Shown: one piece after another, positions 18,190 to 26,778 of the stretch | Layout of the letters: each line of letters begins with the position of its first letter | Position numbering within the stretch: the first letter of the stretch is position 1 | Assembly (NCBI GenBank): GCA_944325435.1 | Contig: CALVAC010000001.1 | Span: forward strand, 124,001-188,000 | Reading direction: 5' to 3' | DNA from: an uncultured Bacteroidales bacterium | Lineage (GTDB): Bacteria > Bacteroidota > Bacteroidia > Bacteroidales > UBA932 | DNA length: 64,000 nt | The notes under the pieces: generated by a model | The model's input: the letters and a program-made list of their open reading frames with translations, nothing else | What the model was told of the DNA's origin: nothing | Databases searched by the model: none | Made by a program: the position numbers and the translations under genes

Positions 18190-18756
18190 CTATTTCACAC
18201 GTTCTCCGTAGCTCCTGTCGGTAGTATTGACACGGATCTTCTCTCCCTGGTTGATGAACAGAGGGACCATAATCTTGGCACCGGTCTCGAGAGTCGCCTC
18301 CTTGAGAGCATTGGAAGAGGCAGTGTCGCCTTTAACTGCAGGCTCCGTATATGTCACCTCAAGTTCAACGTATGTAGGCAGCTCGCAGGTGAGACATCTC
18401 TCTTCATCGGCAAGGAACATCATCTCCACATGCTGACCCTCTTTCATAAGGTCCGCATTCTCCACCAGATTCTCATCGAGATGTATCTGCTCGAAAGTCT
18501 CCTCATGCATGAAGTTGTATCCATCCTCATCCTTGTACAGGAACTGGTAAGGCCTCCTCTCGACATTAATGGTCTCGATCTTCGCGCCTGCGGTGAACGT
18601 ATTCTCCAGAATGCGCCCGTTCTCCAGGTTGCGGAGCTTGGTCTTCACGAAAGCTGGACCCTTGCCCGGTTTCACATGCTGAAACCATACTATGGAACAA
18701 GGCTTACCGTTATAGTTGATGTACAATCCGTTTTTAAAATCAGCTGTTGTTGCCAT
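18190..18756 (-). CDS. efp: Translation elongation factor P
   Basis: A 188-residue, three-domain EF-P of standard length. It relieves ribosome stalling at polyproline by binding next to the P-site tRNA. The tip loop reads VKPGKGPAF with Lys32, the residue that is modified in many bacteria; no modifying enzyme is in the window. The C-terminal OB fold ends GEKIRVNTTDRSYGERVK, the conserved last motif. It has its own near-perfect promoter (18800-18830) and a terminator (18104-18137), so it is a single-gene unit even though ispH and cmk lie upstream in the same direction. Confidence 0.97.
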   Translation of the reverse strand: MATTADFKNGLYINYNGKPCSIVWFQHVKPGKGPAFVKTKLRNLENGRILENTFTAGAKIETINVERRPYQFLYKDEDGYNFMHEETFEQIHLDENLVENADLMKEGQHVEMMFLADEERCLTCELPTYVELEVTYTEPAVKGDTASSNALKEATLETGAKIMVPLFINQGEKIRVNTTDRSYGERVK

Positions 18757-18799
18757 AAAAATATGTTTTAATTACTGTAATTGTCAGGATTTCAGGGCG

Positions 18800-18830
18800 C
18801 AAAATTATAAAAATGTCAGTTTTCTGCAAA
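18800..18830 (-). promoter_or_regulatory. Promoter of efp
   Basis: Minus strand TTTG (18830-18827), 19 bases, TAATTTTG (18807-18800). Predicted start near 18793, leader about 37 bases. Confidence 0.7.
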
Positions 18831-18838
18831 ATTTTCTG

Positions 18839-19780
18839 TCAGGCATGAAGTTTTCTGACTGCATCCGCCACCTGTTCAAGCAACCATTTCGGAGTGGATG
18901 TGGCTCCGCATATCCCTGCCTTGTCCTCCTTTCTGAACCATTCTTTCTTGAGTTCCGCCGCCGTAGATATATGATATGTCCTTATGTTCAAGGACTTGCA
19001 CAGGTCACACAGCACTTTGCCATTGGAACTGGCCTTTCCGGACACGAAAATGATGATATCGTGGTCCAATGCGAAACGGGACAGACGCGCATGCCTGGTG
19101 GCGACCTGCGAGCAGATCGTGTTGTGTACCATCAGCAGCCTCCGGCCCTTGAACTGAGTGATGGGCATCTCGTTGGACACCGCCATCATCTCCTCCAGCC
19201 GGGAGCAGATGGAAGCATATTCGGCAGGACTCTTTGTCGTCTGGGAAAATATCTCGACAGGCTCGTGCAGATCTATCCTGCCATCCGAGACACAGTCCTC
19301 CAGCATCTTCATGTTCTCTATCACAACCGCATCTCCGGCAACCTGCCCGAGCAGCCCGAGCACTTCCGGATGACCTATTTTCCCGAAGATTATTATCTGC
19401 CCCTTCCTCGGCCCGTCATGCTGTCTTGAATATGCATCCTTGATGTCTTTCTGCAGCTTCAGCACAACAGGGCAAGTGCAGTCTATTATGTTGAATCCCA
19501 ATGCTTCAGCCTGCCTGTATGTTTCAGGGGGCTCTCCATGGGCACGGATGAGCAGGGTCTCCCCCGTCGCATCCTGCATCTCCGACAGGTCTTCCCTGTC
19601 GACAGTGACAAGCCCCTTGGCCGCAAGCCTGTTCAGCTCCGATTCATTATGCACGATAGATCCGAGCGAATAAAGCCTTCCGCGCGACACTCCGGCCCCA
19701 TCAAGGAATTCTTCAGCCCTGTCTATAGCCCTGATCACGCCTGCGCAGAAACCGGAATTGTTATCGACATCAACAGTCAT
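18839..19780 (-). CDS. ispH: 4-hydroxy-3-methylbut-2-enyl diphosphate reductase
   Basis: A 313-residue IspH (LytB), the last enzyme of the MEP isoprenoid pathway, yielding IPP and DMAPP. The three cysteines that hold the [4Fe-4S] cluster are visible: NSGFCAGV (Cys12), IIDCTCPVV (Cys103) and HNTICSQVATRH (Cys223). The substrate-binding His/Glu positions sit in GSIVHNESE and in RAHGEPPE; CGATSTPKWLLE ends the third domain. Its product feeds the polyprenyl synthase encoded at 1825-2841. It follows cmk by 18 bases in the same direction, the two forming an operon as in many Bacteroidales. Confidence 0.95.
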   Translation of the reverse strand: MTVDVDNNSGFCAGVIRAIDRAEEFLDGAGVSRGRLYSLGSIVHNESELNRLAAKGLVTVDREDLSEMQDATGETLLIRAHGEPPETYRQAEALGFNIIDCTCPVVLKLQKDIKDAYSRQHDGPRKGQIIIFGKIGHPEVLGLLGQVAGDAVVIENMKMLEDCVSDGRIDLHEPVEIFSQTTKSPAEYASICSRLEEMMAVSNEMPITQFKGRRLLMVHNTICSQVATRHARLSRFALDHDIIIFVSGKASSNGKVLCDLCKSLNIRTYHISTAAELKKEWFRKEDKAGICGATSTPKWLLEQVADAVRKLHA

Positions 19781-19798
19781 GGCAAAAGCATTTCAATC

Positions 19799-20500
19799 TC
19801 AACATTCTCTCACCGGGAACCGTTCGGCAACCAGCCGTCTGAACCAGTCCATCTGCTCATCTATAGTCATATCGGAGTTGTCGAGCACTATCGCATCCTC
19901 TGCCATGGACAGCGGGGATGTCTCTCTGTGGGAATCTATGAAATCCCTCTCGCGTATGTTCTTGAGAACCTCATCAAAATCGACAGTCTCCCCTCTCCGT
20001 TTCATCTCATCCGCCCTTCTGCGCGCGCGCACCATCTGGTCGGCCGTCATGAAAATCTTCAGCTCTGCATCCGGAAAGACAGTGGTACCTATGTCCCGTC
20101 CATCCATAACCACGCGTTTTCTCCGTCCGAACTCCCTCAACCTGTCATCTACAAAATCCCTCACTTCCGGGACAGCGGATATCGGGCTGACCTTGTCCGA
20201 GACAGCCAATGTCCGTATCTCGCCCTCTATACACCTGTCACCGATATAGGTCATACTTCCATCTCCCTTGTCCTCGAAATGTATGTCCAGCCCCTGTAGC
20301 GCCCTGCACAGAGACTGCCTGTCAATCTCTCCGGAAGGCGAGATGACACCTTTCTCTATGGAATACAGTGTGACCGCCCGGTAAAGAGCCCCGGAATCAA
20401 GATACAGGAAAGACACTTCCGCCGCAATCCGCTTTGCAAATGTGCTCTTCCCTGTCGATGAGTATCCATCAATGGCGATGATGATATCAGGTATCAGCAT
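19799..20500 (-). CDS. cmk: Cytidylate kinase
   Basis: A 233-residue CMP/dCMP kinase. IIIAIDGYSSTGKSTFAKRI holds the P-loop, FLYLDSGALYRAVTLY the nucleotide-contact helix, and VMDGRDIGTTVFPDAELKIF the conserved Asp-Gly-Arg-Asp block; the lid Arg cluster is VRARRRADEMKRRGE. The frame runs on upstream to a TTG at 20512, but the ATG at 20500 places the start at the usual distance before the P-loop. Followed 18 bases later by ispH. A -7 box TAATTTTG lies at 20532-20525 on the minus strand. Cytosolic, normal length. Confidence 0.95.
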   Translation of the reverse strand: MLIPDIIIAIDGYSSTGKSTFAKRIAAEVSFLYLDSGALYRAVTLYSIEKGVISPSGEIDRQSLCRALQGLDIHFEDKGDGSMTYIGDRCIEGEIRTLAVSDKVSPISAVPEVRDFVDDRLREFGRRKRVVMDGRDIGTTVFPDAELKIFMTADQMVRARRRADEMKRRGETVDFDEVLKNIRERDFIDSHRETSPLSMAEDAIVLDNSDMTIDEQMDWFRRLVAERFPVREC

Positions 20501-20538
20501 TTCAGTACACAATGGTTAGGTCAGCAAAATTATAAAAA

Positions 20539-20571
20539 TTTGCGTAAACACGGAAATTTGTCCGATATTTG
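20539..20571 (+). promoter_or_regulatory. Promoter of the response-regulator gene
   Basis: TTTG (20539-20542), 21 bases, GATATTTG (20564-20571), one mismatch to TAnnTTTG. On the other strand TAATTTTG (20532-20525) is the -7 box of cmk. Start near 20578 gives the regulator mRNA a leader of about 58 bases. Confidence 0.5.
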
Positions 20572-20635
20572 TACCGTTCCGCGCCGGCTCTGCCGGATGG
20601 CAGGGTTCAGAAGCGGGACACAAGACATATACGAT

Positions 20636-21805
20636 ATGAAAATACTTATAATCGATGACGAGCGGGCTATCCGCAACTCTCTCAAGGAAATCCTGATGGA
20701 TGAAGGATACGAGGCAGACACGGCCGAAGATGGGGCACAGGGAGTGGATATGACTCTGAAAGAGAAGTACAGCGTGATTTTCTGCGACATCAAGATGCCT
20801 AACATGGATGGTATCGAGGTGCTGGACAGGCTGGCCGCCGAAGGTGTGGATTCCGCAGTAATCATGATTTCAGGACACGGAGACATAGACACTGCCGTAG
20901 AATGCATCAAGAAAGGTGCATTTGACTTCATACAGAAGCCACTGGACCTCAACAGGATACTCATCACAATCAAGAATGCGACCGACAAGGTCACGCTCAT
21001 CTCCAAGACAGAAAGGCTGGCATCCGAAGCCACAAGGCTAAAGAAGAAAGTCTACGGACAGGAAATGGTCGGGGAATCCGCCCCAATGCAGAAAGTCCGT
21101 GAAATGATAGACAAGGTCGCCCCGACGGATGCCAGGGTGCTTATCACTGGAGCAAACGGTACAGGCAAGGAGCTTGTGGCAAGGACTCTGCACCAGAAAA
21201 GCATGCGGTCCCAGATGCCATACGTGGAGGTGAACTGTGCTGCCATCCCGTCAGAACTCATTGAAAGCGAACTGTTCGGACATGAGAAAGGAGCCTTCAC
21301 ATCAGCAGTGAAGCAACACAAGGGAAAGTTTGAACAGGCGGATGGAGGCACCCTGTTCCTCGATGAGATCGGCGACATGAGCCTTGCGGCACAGGCAAAA
21401 GTACTCAGGGTCCTGCAGGAGAAAAAGCTTTCCCGTGTAGGGAGCGACAAGGACATCAATGTGGATGTCCGCGTCCTTGCAGCCACCAACAAGAACCTTC
21501 TGGAAGAAATTGCGAAAGGCAACTTCAGGGAAGACCTTTACCACAGGCTGAGCGTGATCGTGATCACCGTCCCGTCCCTTGACGACAGGAAAGATGACAT
21601 TCCTCTGCTGGTCAACTATTTCATTGACCAGATATGCAACGAGACGGGTATGCAGCGCAGGGAAGTTGACCAGGATGCAATGCAGCTGCTGGTGGACAAG
21701 AGATGGACTGGAAACATCAGGGAACTCCGGAATGTCGTGGAACGTCTTCTCATCCTGTCCGGCAGCCGCATCACCGCCTCTGACATCCACGCATACGTCT
21801 ATTGA
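20636..21805 (+). CDS. Sigma-54-type response regulator (receiver plus AAA+) without a DNA-binding domain
   Basis: 389 residues from the ATG at 20636, which begins the receiver MKILIIDDERAIRNSL; the frame opens 32 codons earlier but that stretch is not conserved. The receiver (1-120) has the acidic DDE pocket, phospho-acceptor Asp in IFCDIKMPNMDG, Ser in MISGHGD and Lys in QKPL. The AAA+ domain (about 140-375) has Walker A ITGANGTGKE, the sigma-54 contact loop as GAFTSA rather than GAFTGA, Walker B TLFLDEIGDM and WTGNIRELRNVVERL. The protein then stops at ITASDIHAYVY, before the Fis-type helix-turn-helix that NtrC relatives use to bind enhancers. No histidine kinase gene is adjacent. Confidence 0.9.
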   Translation: MKILIIDDERAIRNSLKEILMDEGYEADTAEDGAQGVDMTLKEKYSVIFCDIKMPNMDGIEVLDRLAAEGVDSAVIMISGHGDIDTAVECIKKGAFDFIQKPLDLNRILITIKNATDKVTLISKTERLASEATRLKKKVYGQEMVGESAPMQKVREMIDKVAPTDARVLITGANGTGKELVARTLHQKSMRSQMPYVEVNCAAIPSELIESELFGHEKGAFTSAVKQHKGKFEQADGGTLFLDEIGDMSLAAQAKVLRVLQEKKLSRVGSDKDINVDVRVLAATNKNLLEEIAKGNFREDLYHRLSVIVITVPSLDDRKDDIPLLVNYFIDQICNETGMQRREVDQDAMQLLVDKRWTGNIRELRNVVERLLILSGSRITASDIHAYVY

Positions 21806-21839
21806 CCGGAACAACTTCGGACGAGCTGCAGGAAAGACA

Positions 21840-21893
21840 AGACAGGGGCCGGCTTTTACTTCAAGTCAGCCCCTGTCTGCCGTACAGGTTTTT
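21840..21893. terminator. Convergent terminator between the response regulator and EF-G2 genes
   Basis: AGACAGGGGC (21840-21849) pairs with GCCCCTGTCT (21869-21878). A smaller overlapping hairpin, CCTGT/ACAGG (21872-21888), is followed by TTTTT and would end rightward transcripts. The leftward side has only a broken T stretch. Confidence 0.55.
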
Positions 21894-21907
21894 CCGTATA
21901 ATTACGG

Positions 21908-24061
21908 TTATTCGTCAGTATCCTGCTCTGCGTATGCCTTCAGAAGCTTCTCCTGCACATCTGAAGGGACAGGCTGGTAGTCTGCGAACTCCATTGTGAA
22001 TGTCGCACTTCCCGAAGTGAGAGAACTCAGGGTCGTCGAGTACTTGTAAAGCTCTGCGAGAGGGACGCGTGCCTTGATGACATCGAACCCCTTGTCGGTC
22101 CCCATCCCCTCGATAAGAGCCCTGCGGTTCTGCAGGTCAGACATACAGGTACCCATATACTCAGATGGAGTCATGACCTCGAGCCTGTAGATAGGCTCCA
22201 TAATCTTCGGCCCGGCATTGCGGAAAGCCTCCTTGAATGCGTTCCGCGCAGCAAGGACAAATGAAATCTCATTGGAGTCCACAGGATGCATCTTGCCATC
22301 GAAAACATATACGCGGATGTCGCGGGCAAGAGAACCGGTGAGCGGACCTTCACTCATCTTCTCCATTATTCCCTTGAGGATGGCAGGCATGAACCTGGCA
22401 TCTATCGCACCGCCTACGATGCAGTTGTAGAATTCCAGCTTGCCGCCCCACTCAAGGTCAAAGCTCTCCTTGCTCTTGACATTGAGCACCACATCCTTGC
22501 CATCAATCTTGAACTTGTTGGTCGCCTCGACCCCTTCCACGATAGGGCAGATGAGAAGATGGACCTCACCGAACTGTCCCGCACCACCGGACTGCTTCTT
22601 GTGCCTGTAGTTCGCCACAGCCACCTTGGTGATGGTCTCCCTGTAGGAAATCTTCGGAGGGAACATCTCTATCTCGATTTTGTTCTCGTTCTGGAGTCTC
22701 CATTTCACGATGTTGATATGCTGCTCTCCCTGCCCCTTGAGGATTGTCTGTTTCAGCTCCTTTGAATATTCCACTATAATGGTCGGGTCCTCGGCCGAAA
22801 TCTTGGAGAGGGCCTCCCCCATCTTCTCCTCGTCCTTCTGCTCCCTGGCCTTGATTGCCGTACGGAACTTGGATGCCGGGAACTTGATGTGCTCGTATGC
22901 TATGTCACAACCAGGCTGGGCAAGTGTCGTGTTGGTCTTTGCCGCCCTCAGCTTCACAGTGCAGCCAATGTCGCCTGCATACAGGTCAGACACCTTCTCC
23001 TTCTTCTTGCCGGCTACGGCATAGATGGCCGAAATCCTCTCCTTGTCGCCTGTTTCCGGGTTCTCGAGATCCTGTCCTTCCGTAAGCTCTCCGGACATCA
23101 CCTTGAAATAAGCGACCTCGCCGAGATGGGACTCGACCGCTGTCTTATATATGAAAAGTGTAGTAGGGGCATCCTGCTTGCACTCTATCTCTTTCCCATC
23201 CTTTGTAAGGGCTTTCCTGTCTGCAGGAGAGGATGCCACCTTGATGGTGAACTCCATAAGCCTCTTCACTCCGATATCCTTCTTCGCAGACAGGCAGAAT
23301 ACAGGAAGGACCTCGCCAGCCTTGCATCCTATGCCTATACCCTTGCGGATCTCGTCCTCCGTAAGGACTCCTGCCTCGAAGAACTTCTCCATCAGGGTGT
23401 CATCGTATTCCGCCGCCCTTTCTATGAGCGCGGATCTCAATTCCTCCGCCTCATCCTTATACTGTGCCGGTATCTCCAGATCCTCCCTTGTCCCGTTGTC
23501 ATCCTTGAAATGGTAGTACTTCATCTTGAGGACATCTATGAACCCATCGAAAGACGGGCCCGGATTGACAGGATACTGAATGAGCACCGGTTTCTTCCCG
23601 AAAGCCTCCTTCATCGAATCGAGAGTATTCTCCCACGATGCCTTCTCCCCATCGAGCTGGTTGATGCCCACAATAAGAGGGATACCGTACTGCTCCGCAT
23701 AGCGGGCGAATATCTCCGTACCGACCTCGACTCCCTGCTGTGCATTGATAACCAGGACTCCAGTGTCGCACACCTTGAAGGCGGAAACCGCTCCTCCGAC
23801 GAAATCATCTGCCCCGGGAGTATCTATTATATTGAACTTGGTGTCCATGAACTCCGCATAGAGAGGAGTCGCATAGATCGACCTCTGGTTGATCTGCTCG
23901 ATCTCCGAGTTGTCCGAGACCGTATTCTTCGCTTCGACGGTACCTCGCCTGTCGATGACCTTTCCTTCAAAGAGCATCGCTTCAGATAATGTGGTCTTGC
24001 CTGACTTCGTGCTGCCCAGGAGAACCACATTGCGGATGTTTTGAGTTGAATAAGCTTTCAT
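21908..24061 (-). CDS. Elongation factor G paralog (EF-G2 type), predicted GTPase-impaired
   Basis: A 717-residue EF-G of full domain layout: G domain with P-loop GSTKSGKTTL (16-25), domains II-III, domain IV beginning near SGGAGQFGEVHLL, and domain V. Three G-domain features separate it from housekeeping EF-G: GSTKSGKT instead of AHIDAGKT, DTPGADDF (80-87) where the catalytic His of DTPGHVDF is Ala84, and INQLD (133-137) instead of NKMD. RRGTVEAKNTVSD replaces the usual switch I. These match the Bacteroides paralog EF-G2, reported to support translocation without GTP hydrolysis and to matter during carbon starvation and gut colonisation; the match is from memory. The gene has its own promoter (24123-24154) and no ribosomal-protein neighbours. 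Confidence 0.9.
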   Translation of the reverse strand: MKAYSTQNIRNVVLLGSTKSGKTTLSEAMLFEGKVIDRRGTVEAKNTVSDNSEIEQINQRSIYATPLYAEFMDTKFNIIDTPGADDFVGGAVSAFKVCDTGVLVINAQQGVEVGTEIFARYAEQYGIPLIVGINQLDGEKASWENTLDSMKEAFGKKPVLIQYPVNPGPSFDGFIDVLKMKYYHFKDDNGTREDLEIPAQYKDEAEELRSALIERAAEYDDTLMEKFFEAGVLTEDEIRKGIGIGCKAGEVLPVFCLSAKKDIGVKRLMEFTIKVASSPADRKALTKDGKEIECKQDAPTTLFIYKTAVESHLGEVAYFKVMSGELTEGQDLENPETGDKERISAIYAVAGKKKEKVSDLYAGDIGCTVKLRAAKTNTTLAQPGCDIAYEHIKFPASKFRTAIKAREQKDEEKMGEALSKISAEDPTIIVEYSKELKQTILKGQGEQHINIVKWRLQNENKIEIEMFPPKISYRETITKVAVANYRHKKQSGGAGQFGEVHLLICPIVEGVEATNKFKIDGKDVVLNVKSKESFDLEWGGKLEFYNCIVGGAIDARFMPAILKGIMEKMSEGPLTGSLARDIRVYVFDGKMHPVDSNEISFVLAARNAFKEAFRNAGPKIMEPIYRLEVMTPSEYMGTCMSDLQNRRALIEGMGTDKGFDVIKARVPLAELYKYSTTLSSLTSGSATFTMEFADYQPVPSDVQEKLLKAYAEQDTDE

Positions 24062-24122
24062 TGTTACTTATGAGATTTATTAGTTTTGTGTCAAGTGTCC
24101 CGCTTTTTACGGCACATCCTTG

Positions 24123-24154
24123 CAAACTTAATAAAATTATATGTAAATAACAAT
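24123..24154 (-). promoter_or_regulatory. Promoter of the EF-G2 gene
   Basis: Minus strand ATTG (24154-24151), 20 bases, TAAGTTTG (24130-24123). Start near 24116, leader about 55 bases; an AT-rich block lies between the boxes. Confidence 0.6.
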
Positions 24155-24204
24155 CATTCCGGAGCCTATTATCCGTTTTTCAGTGACACCGCCATCCGAT
24201 ATGG

Positions 24205-24423
24205 CTACAGGAGATACAGAGGGATGCACCCCGCATATATCCTGACTATGTCCTGGCCCGACAACCCGAAATTGTCACGGAGATAACAGTCCATGTCAGG
24301 TTCGGCGACCCCGAGACTTGCGCAGATGTCTCCGAAAGCCTCCGGTCTGCCCATAGTTGCGCCGCCGCGGTCAAGAACCGCCGCGAACTGTTCAAATTTC
24401 TTTTCAATGACATCCTTTTCCAT
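24205..24423 (-). CDS. Small protein of unknown function, helix-turn-helix-like
   Basis: 72 residues from the ATG at 24423 (the frame continues upstream to 24474, without support). The C-terminal half, ICASLGVAEPDMDCYLRDNF followed by GLSGQDIVRIY, has the alternating pattern of a small helix-turn-helix as in the short AraC-like proteins of Bacteroidales, but there is no confident family match. It faces left, about 200 bases from the rightward XRE regulator at 24626, so the two may be a divergent pair. No clear promoter was found for it. Low GC upstream. Treat as plausible, not proven. Confidence 0.5.
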   Translation of the reverse strand: MEKDVIEKKFEQFAAVLDRGGATMGRPEAFGDICASLGVAEPDMDCYLRDNFGLSGQDIVRIYAGCIPLYLL

Positions 24424-24597
24424 AGCGAACTTTTTGTTTGCAAAACTCCTATATTCTCCCCAGATATTCAACAACGGCGACAGGATTTATATGATTTTTG
24501 ATCCGATTTTTCTGTTTTTTGTAAAAATTTTTCTTTTTGATACCTTTTTCTTGCCTTTGGCAAGTTTTTGTTGTCTGCAACCCGGCCTTATATATGA

Positions 24598-24605
24598 TAC
24601 ATTTG
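24598..24605 (+). promoter_or_regulatory. -7 box for the XRE regulator
   Basis: TACATTTG matches the consensus; TTGT at 24571-24574 is a weak -33 at 23 bases. The start would be near 24612, only about 14 bases before the ATG at 24626. Confidence 0.5.
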
Positions 24606-24625
24606 CTATCCAAAACGGAATATGG

Positions 24626-25054
24626 ATGGACAACGGTTCTGTCAAGAAAAACATTTCCAGAATCAGGAAAGCTTCCGGCATCTCGCAGACAGAAATGGCG
24701 GAAAGGCTCGGCATATCCAGGACTGCATACCGCAATCTGGAGAGCGGGGACACAAAGCTGATAAGCGAGAATGTGGACAGGATTGCCGCCGTGCTGGAAA
24801 AGACTCCGGAAGAACTCGTACTCGGATATGCGCCATCCGCCAGAGACTCGATGCGAGTGAATGACATCCAGAAAGAGAATGCACAGAGGCAGAAAGAGCT
24901 GGTTGCCAGATACGATTCGGAGATAAAGCGGCTACAGGAGCAGATAAGGACACTGCGCGAATGCATAGATGCCCTGCAGGAGACTGTCCGCACAAAGGAT
25001 GAAGTCATCTTGATGCTCAAAAGAAAAATTGGCGGGGACAGCAGAAATAAGTAA
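24626..25054 (+). CDS. XRE family transcriptional regulator with C-terminal coiled coil
   Basis: 142 residues from the ATG at 24626, placed directly before the conserved domain; the frame is open from 24293 but the upstream stretch is hydrophobic translation of AT-rich intergenic DNA. Residues about 5-60 are a Cro/C1-type helix-turn-helix: ISRIRKASGISQTEMAERLG then ISRTAYRNLESG. Residues about 80-135 form a heptad-rich coiled coil (DSEIKRLQEQIRTLRECIDA), giving a likely dimer. It is followed 31 bases later by rnhB in the same direction. What it controls is unknown; autoregulation of the divergent small gene is possible. Confidence 0.85.
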   Translation: MDNGSVKKNISRIRKASGISQTEMAERLGISRTAYRNLESGDTKLISENVDRIAAVLEKTPEELVLGYAPSARDSMRVNDIQKENAQRQKELVARYDSEIKRLQEQIRTLRECIDALQETVRTKDEVILMLKRKIGGDSRNK

Positions 25055-25085
25055 CTTTGAAGCCCGATAAGGGAAAGGGCTGTCC

Positions 25086-25778
25086 ATGAAAGAAATCAGA
25101 CTACAGAATTCATTGAATGACAATCTGTTGGAGGCAGGGTGCGATGAAGCCGGACGAGGGCCTCTCGCAGGACCGGTCTTTGCCGCCGCCGTGATACTCC
25201 CGAAAGATTTCCATCATCCGCAGCTCAACGATTCGAAGAGAATGACCGGCCCGGCAAGGGACAGACTGAGAGCAGTAATCGAAACTGAAGCCATTGCTTT
25301 CAAAGTAGTTGCAGCCGGAGCTGAAGAGATAGACAGCATCAACATACTCAACGCTTCGATAGCCTGTATGCAGAGGGCGGTGATGGGACTGCCGATATGT
25401 CCCGGATACCTGCTGATAGACGGCAACAGGTTCAGGACTTTCAGCCACATCCTCCGGATGCAGGATGGACTGGGCGAAATGACGGAAGAAGAAAAGGCAA
25501 AGGCCCTGCAGGCTGCAGAAAGGTATGACAGGATACCGTATTCCTGCATCGTGAAAGGGGATGCCAGATTCGCGCCCATCGCCGCAGCATCCGTACTCGC
25601 CAAGACATACAGGGATGAATATATGAGACGGCTGGCGATTGAATATCCGGAGTACGGCTGGGACAGGAATATGGGATATCCCACACGGGAGCACATAGAG
25701 GCTATCCGGAAGTTCGGGCTTACCCCATACCACAGGAAATCCTTCCATATAAAAGAACTGGAGCCGTCCCTGTTCTGA
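25086..25778 (+). CDS. rnhB: Ribonuclease HII
   Basis: A 230-residue RNase HII that cuts RNA strands and single ribonucleotides in DNA. The catalytic carboxylates are visible: GCDEAGRGPLAGPV supplies the Asp-Glu pair, YLLIDGNRF the third Asp, and AAASVLAKTYRDEYM the fourth. The fold ends with WDRNMGYPTREHIEAI and the TPYHRKSF block that contacts the nucleic acid. The length is slightly above the average of 200-215 because of a loop EMTEEEKAKALQAAERYDRI near the middle. Start ATG at 25086 lies 31 bases after the XRE gene. Confidence 0.96.
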   Translation: MKEIRLQNSLNDNLLEAGCDEAGRGPLAGPVFAAAVILPKDFHHPQLNDSKRMTGPARDRLRAVIETEAIAFKVVAAGAEEIDSINILNASIACMQRAVMGLPICPGYLLIDGNRFRTFSHILRMQDGLGEMTEEEKAKALQAAERYDRIPYSCIVKGDARFAPIAAASVLAKTYRDEYMRRLAIEYPEYGWDRNMGYPTREHIEAIRKFGLTPYHRKSFHIKELEPSLF

Positions 25779-25848
25779 ACAGACATTCCCGCACAAAGGA
25801 ATTCCAGGAAACCCGTTTCACCGGACCAACATTTAAACACAATATTAT

Positions 25849-26691
25849 ATGGCAAGAAGATCTATCATCTGGTTCCTGGCTGCAGCCATCGTGGCAGCGG
25901 CACCTGCGGCATCCGGACAGACGAAAGCCGATACCGATGAAGGGTATGTGCACATCAAGGACATTCCATACACATCCGCCGGCGAGACGGATCCCTACAA
26001 GACAGAAAGATGCAAGCTGGACCTGTACTTCCCGGAAGGGGAGGAAGGGTTCCCCACCCTTGTATGGTTCCACGGAGGAGGACTGGAGACCGGCTCCAAA
26101 TCCCTGCAGGATGGATTCCGCAGACAGGGGTTCGCTGTGGCGGATGTCAACTACAGGCTTTTCCCGGAAGCGAGATGCCCGGACTACATAAATGATGCAG
26201 CAGAAGCCGTGGCGTACATTTTCAGGCATATCGGAGAATATGGAGGAGACCCGTCCAGAATCTATGTCGGAGGCCATTCTGCAGGAGGATACCTGACCCT
26301 TATGCTCGTCCTTTGCCCTGAATATATGGACCGGTTCGGTGCCGATGCCGGACTCATCAGGAAAGCGTACCCGGTGAGCGGCCAGACATTCACCCATTTC
26401 ACCATCAAGAAAGAGCGCGGAATGCCGATGGACCTGCCTTTCATAGATGAATATGCGCCCGTGAACAATGTCCGGCAGGATGGCGCTCCACTGATGCTGA
26501 TCACCGGAGACAGGGAACTCGAAATGCTCTGCAGATATGAGGAGAACGAATGCCTGCTGGCCATACTGAAACATTTCAGACATCCGGCGGAACTGTACGA
26601 ACTGGACGGATTCGACCACGGCAATGTCGTAGTCCCTGCCTGTATCCTCATAAGGAATGATATCCATCGGGACTGCCGTACCGGGGATTGA
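25849..26691 (+). CDS. Exported alpha/beta-hydrolase esterase
   Basis: A 280-residue esterase of the acetyl-esterase/lipase type. A signal peptide (MARRSIIWFLAAAIVAAAPA) precedes YVHIKDIPYT and LDLYFPEGE. The oxyanion motif is WFHGGGLETGS, the nucleophile elbow YVGGHSAGGYLTL, the acid is in LITGDRELE, and the His in DGFDHGNVV. This is the pattern of periplasmic carbohydrate or feruloyl esterases such as the BD-FAE type. Substrate cannot be told. It follows rnhB by 70 bases and precedes the S46 peptidase gene, which has its own -7 box. Confidence 0.85.
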   Translation: MARRSIIWFLAAAIVAAAPAASGQTKADTDEGYVHIKDIPYTSAGETDPYKTERCKLDLYFPEGEEGFPTLVWFHGGGLETGSKSLQDGFRRQGFAVADVNYRLFPEARCPDYINDAAEAVAYIFRHIGEYGGDPSRIYVGGHSAGGYLTLMLVLCPEYMDRFGADAGLIRKAYPVSGQTFTHFTIKKERGMPMDLPFIDEYAPVNNVRQDGAPLMLITGDRELEMLCRYEENECLLAILKHFRHPAELYELDGFDHGNVVVPACILIRNDIHRDCRTGD

Positions 26692-26743
26692 AAAATTCAC
26701 ATCGATTCACCGGATGACAGTATGTGTCTAAAAGTTAAAGTTG

Positions 26744-26751
26744 TATATTTG
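26744..26751 (+). promoter_or_regulatory. -7 box for the first S46 peptidase gene
   Basis: TATATTTG, a perfect TAnnTTTG, 27 bases before the ATG at 26779. The -33 region at about 26721 is poor (TATGTG). Confidence 0.5.
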
Positions 26752-26778
26752 CAGTCTTTGTGATAAAACTGATTTGTG

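Noticed and set aside
24293..24625. Upstream extension of the XRE regulator frame
   Set aside because: Hydrophobic low-complexity translation of AT-rich intergenic DNA, containing the -7 box at 24598.
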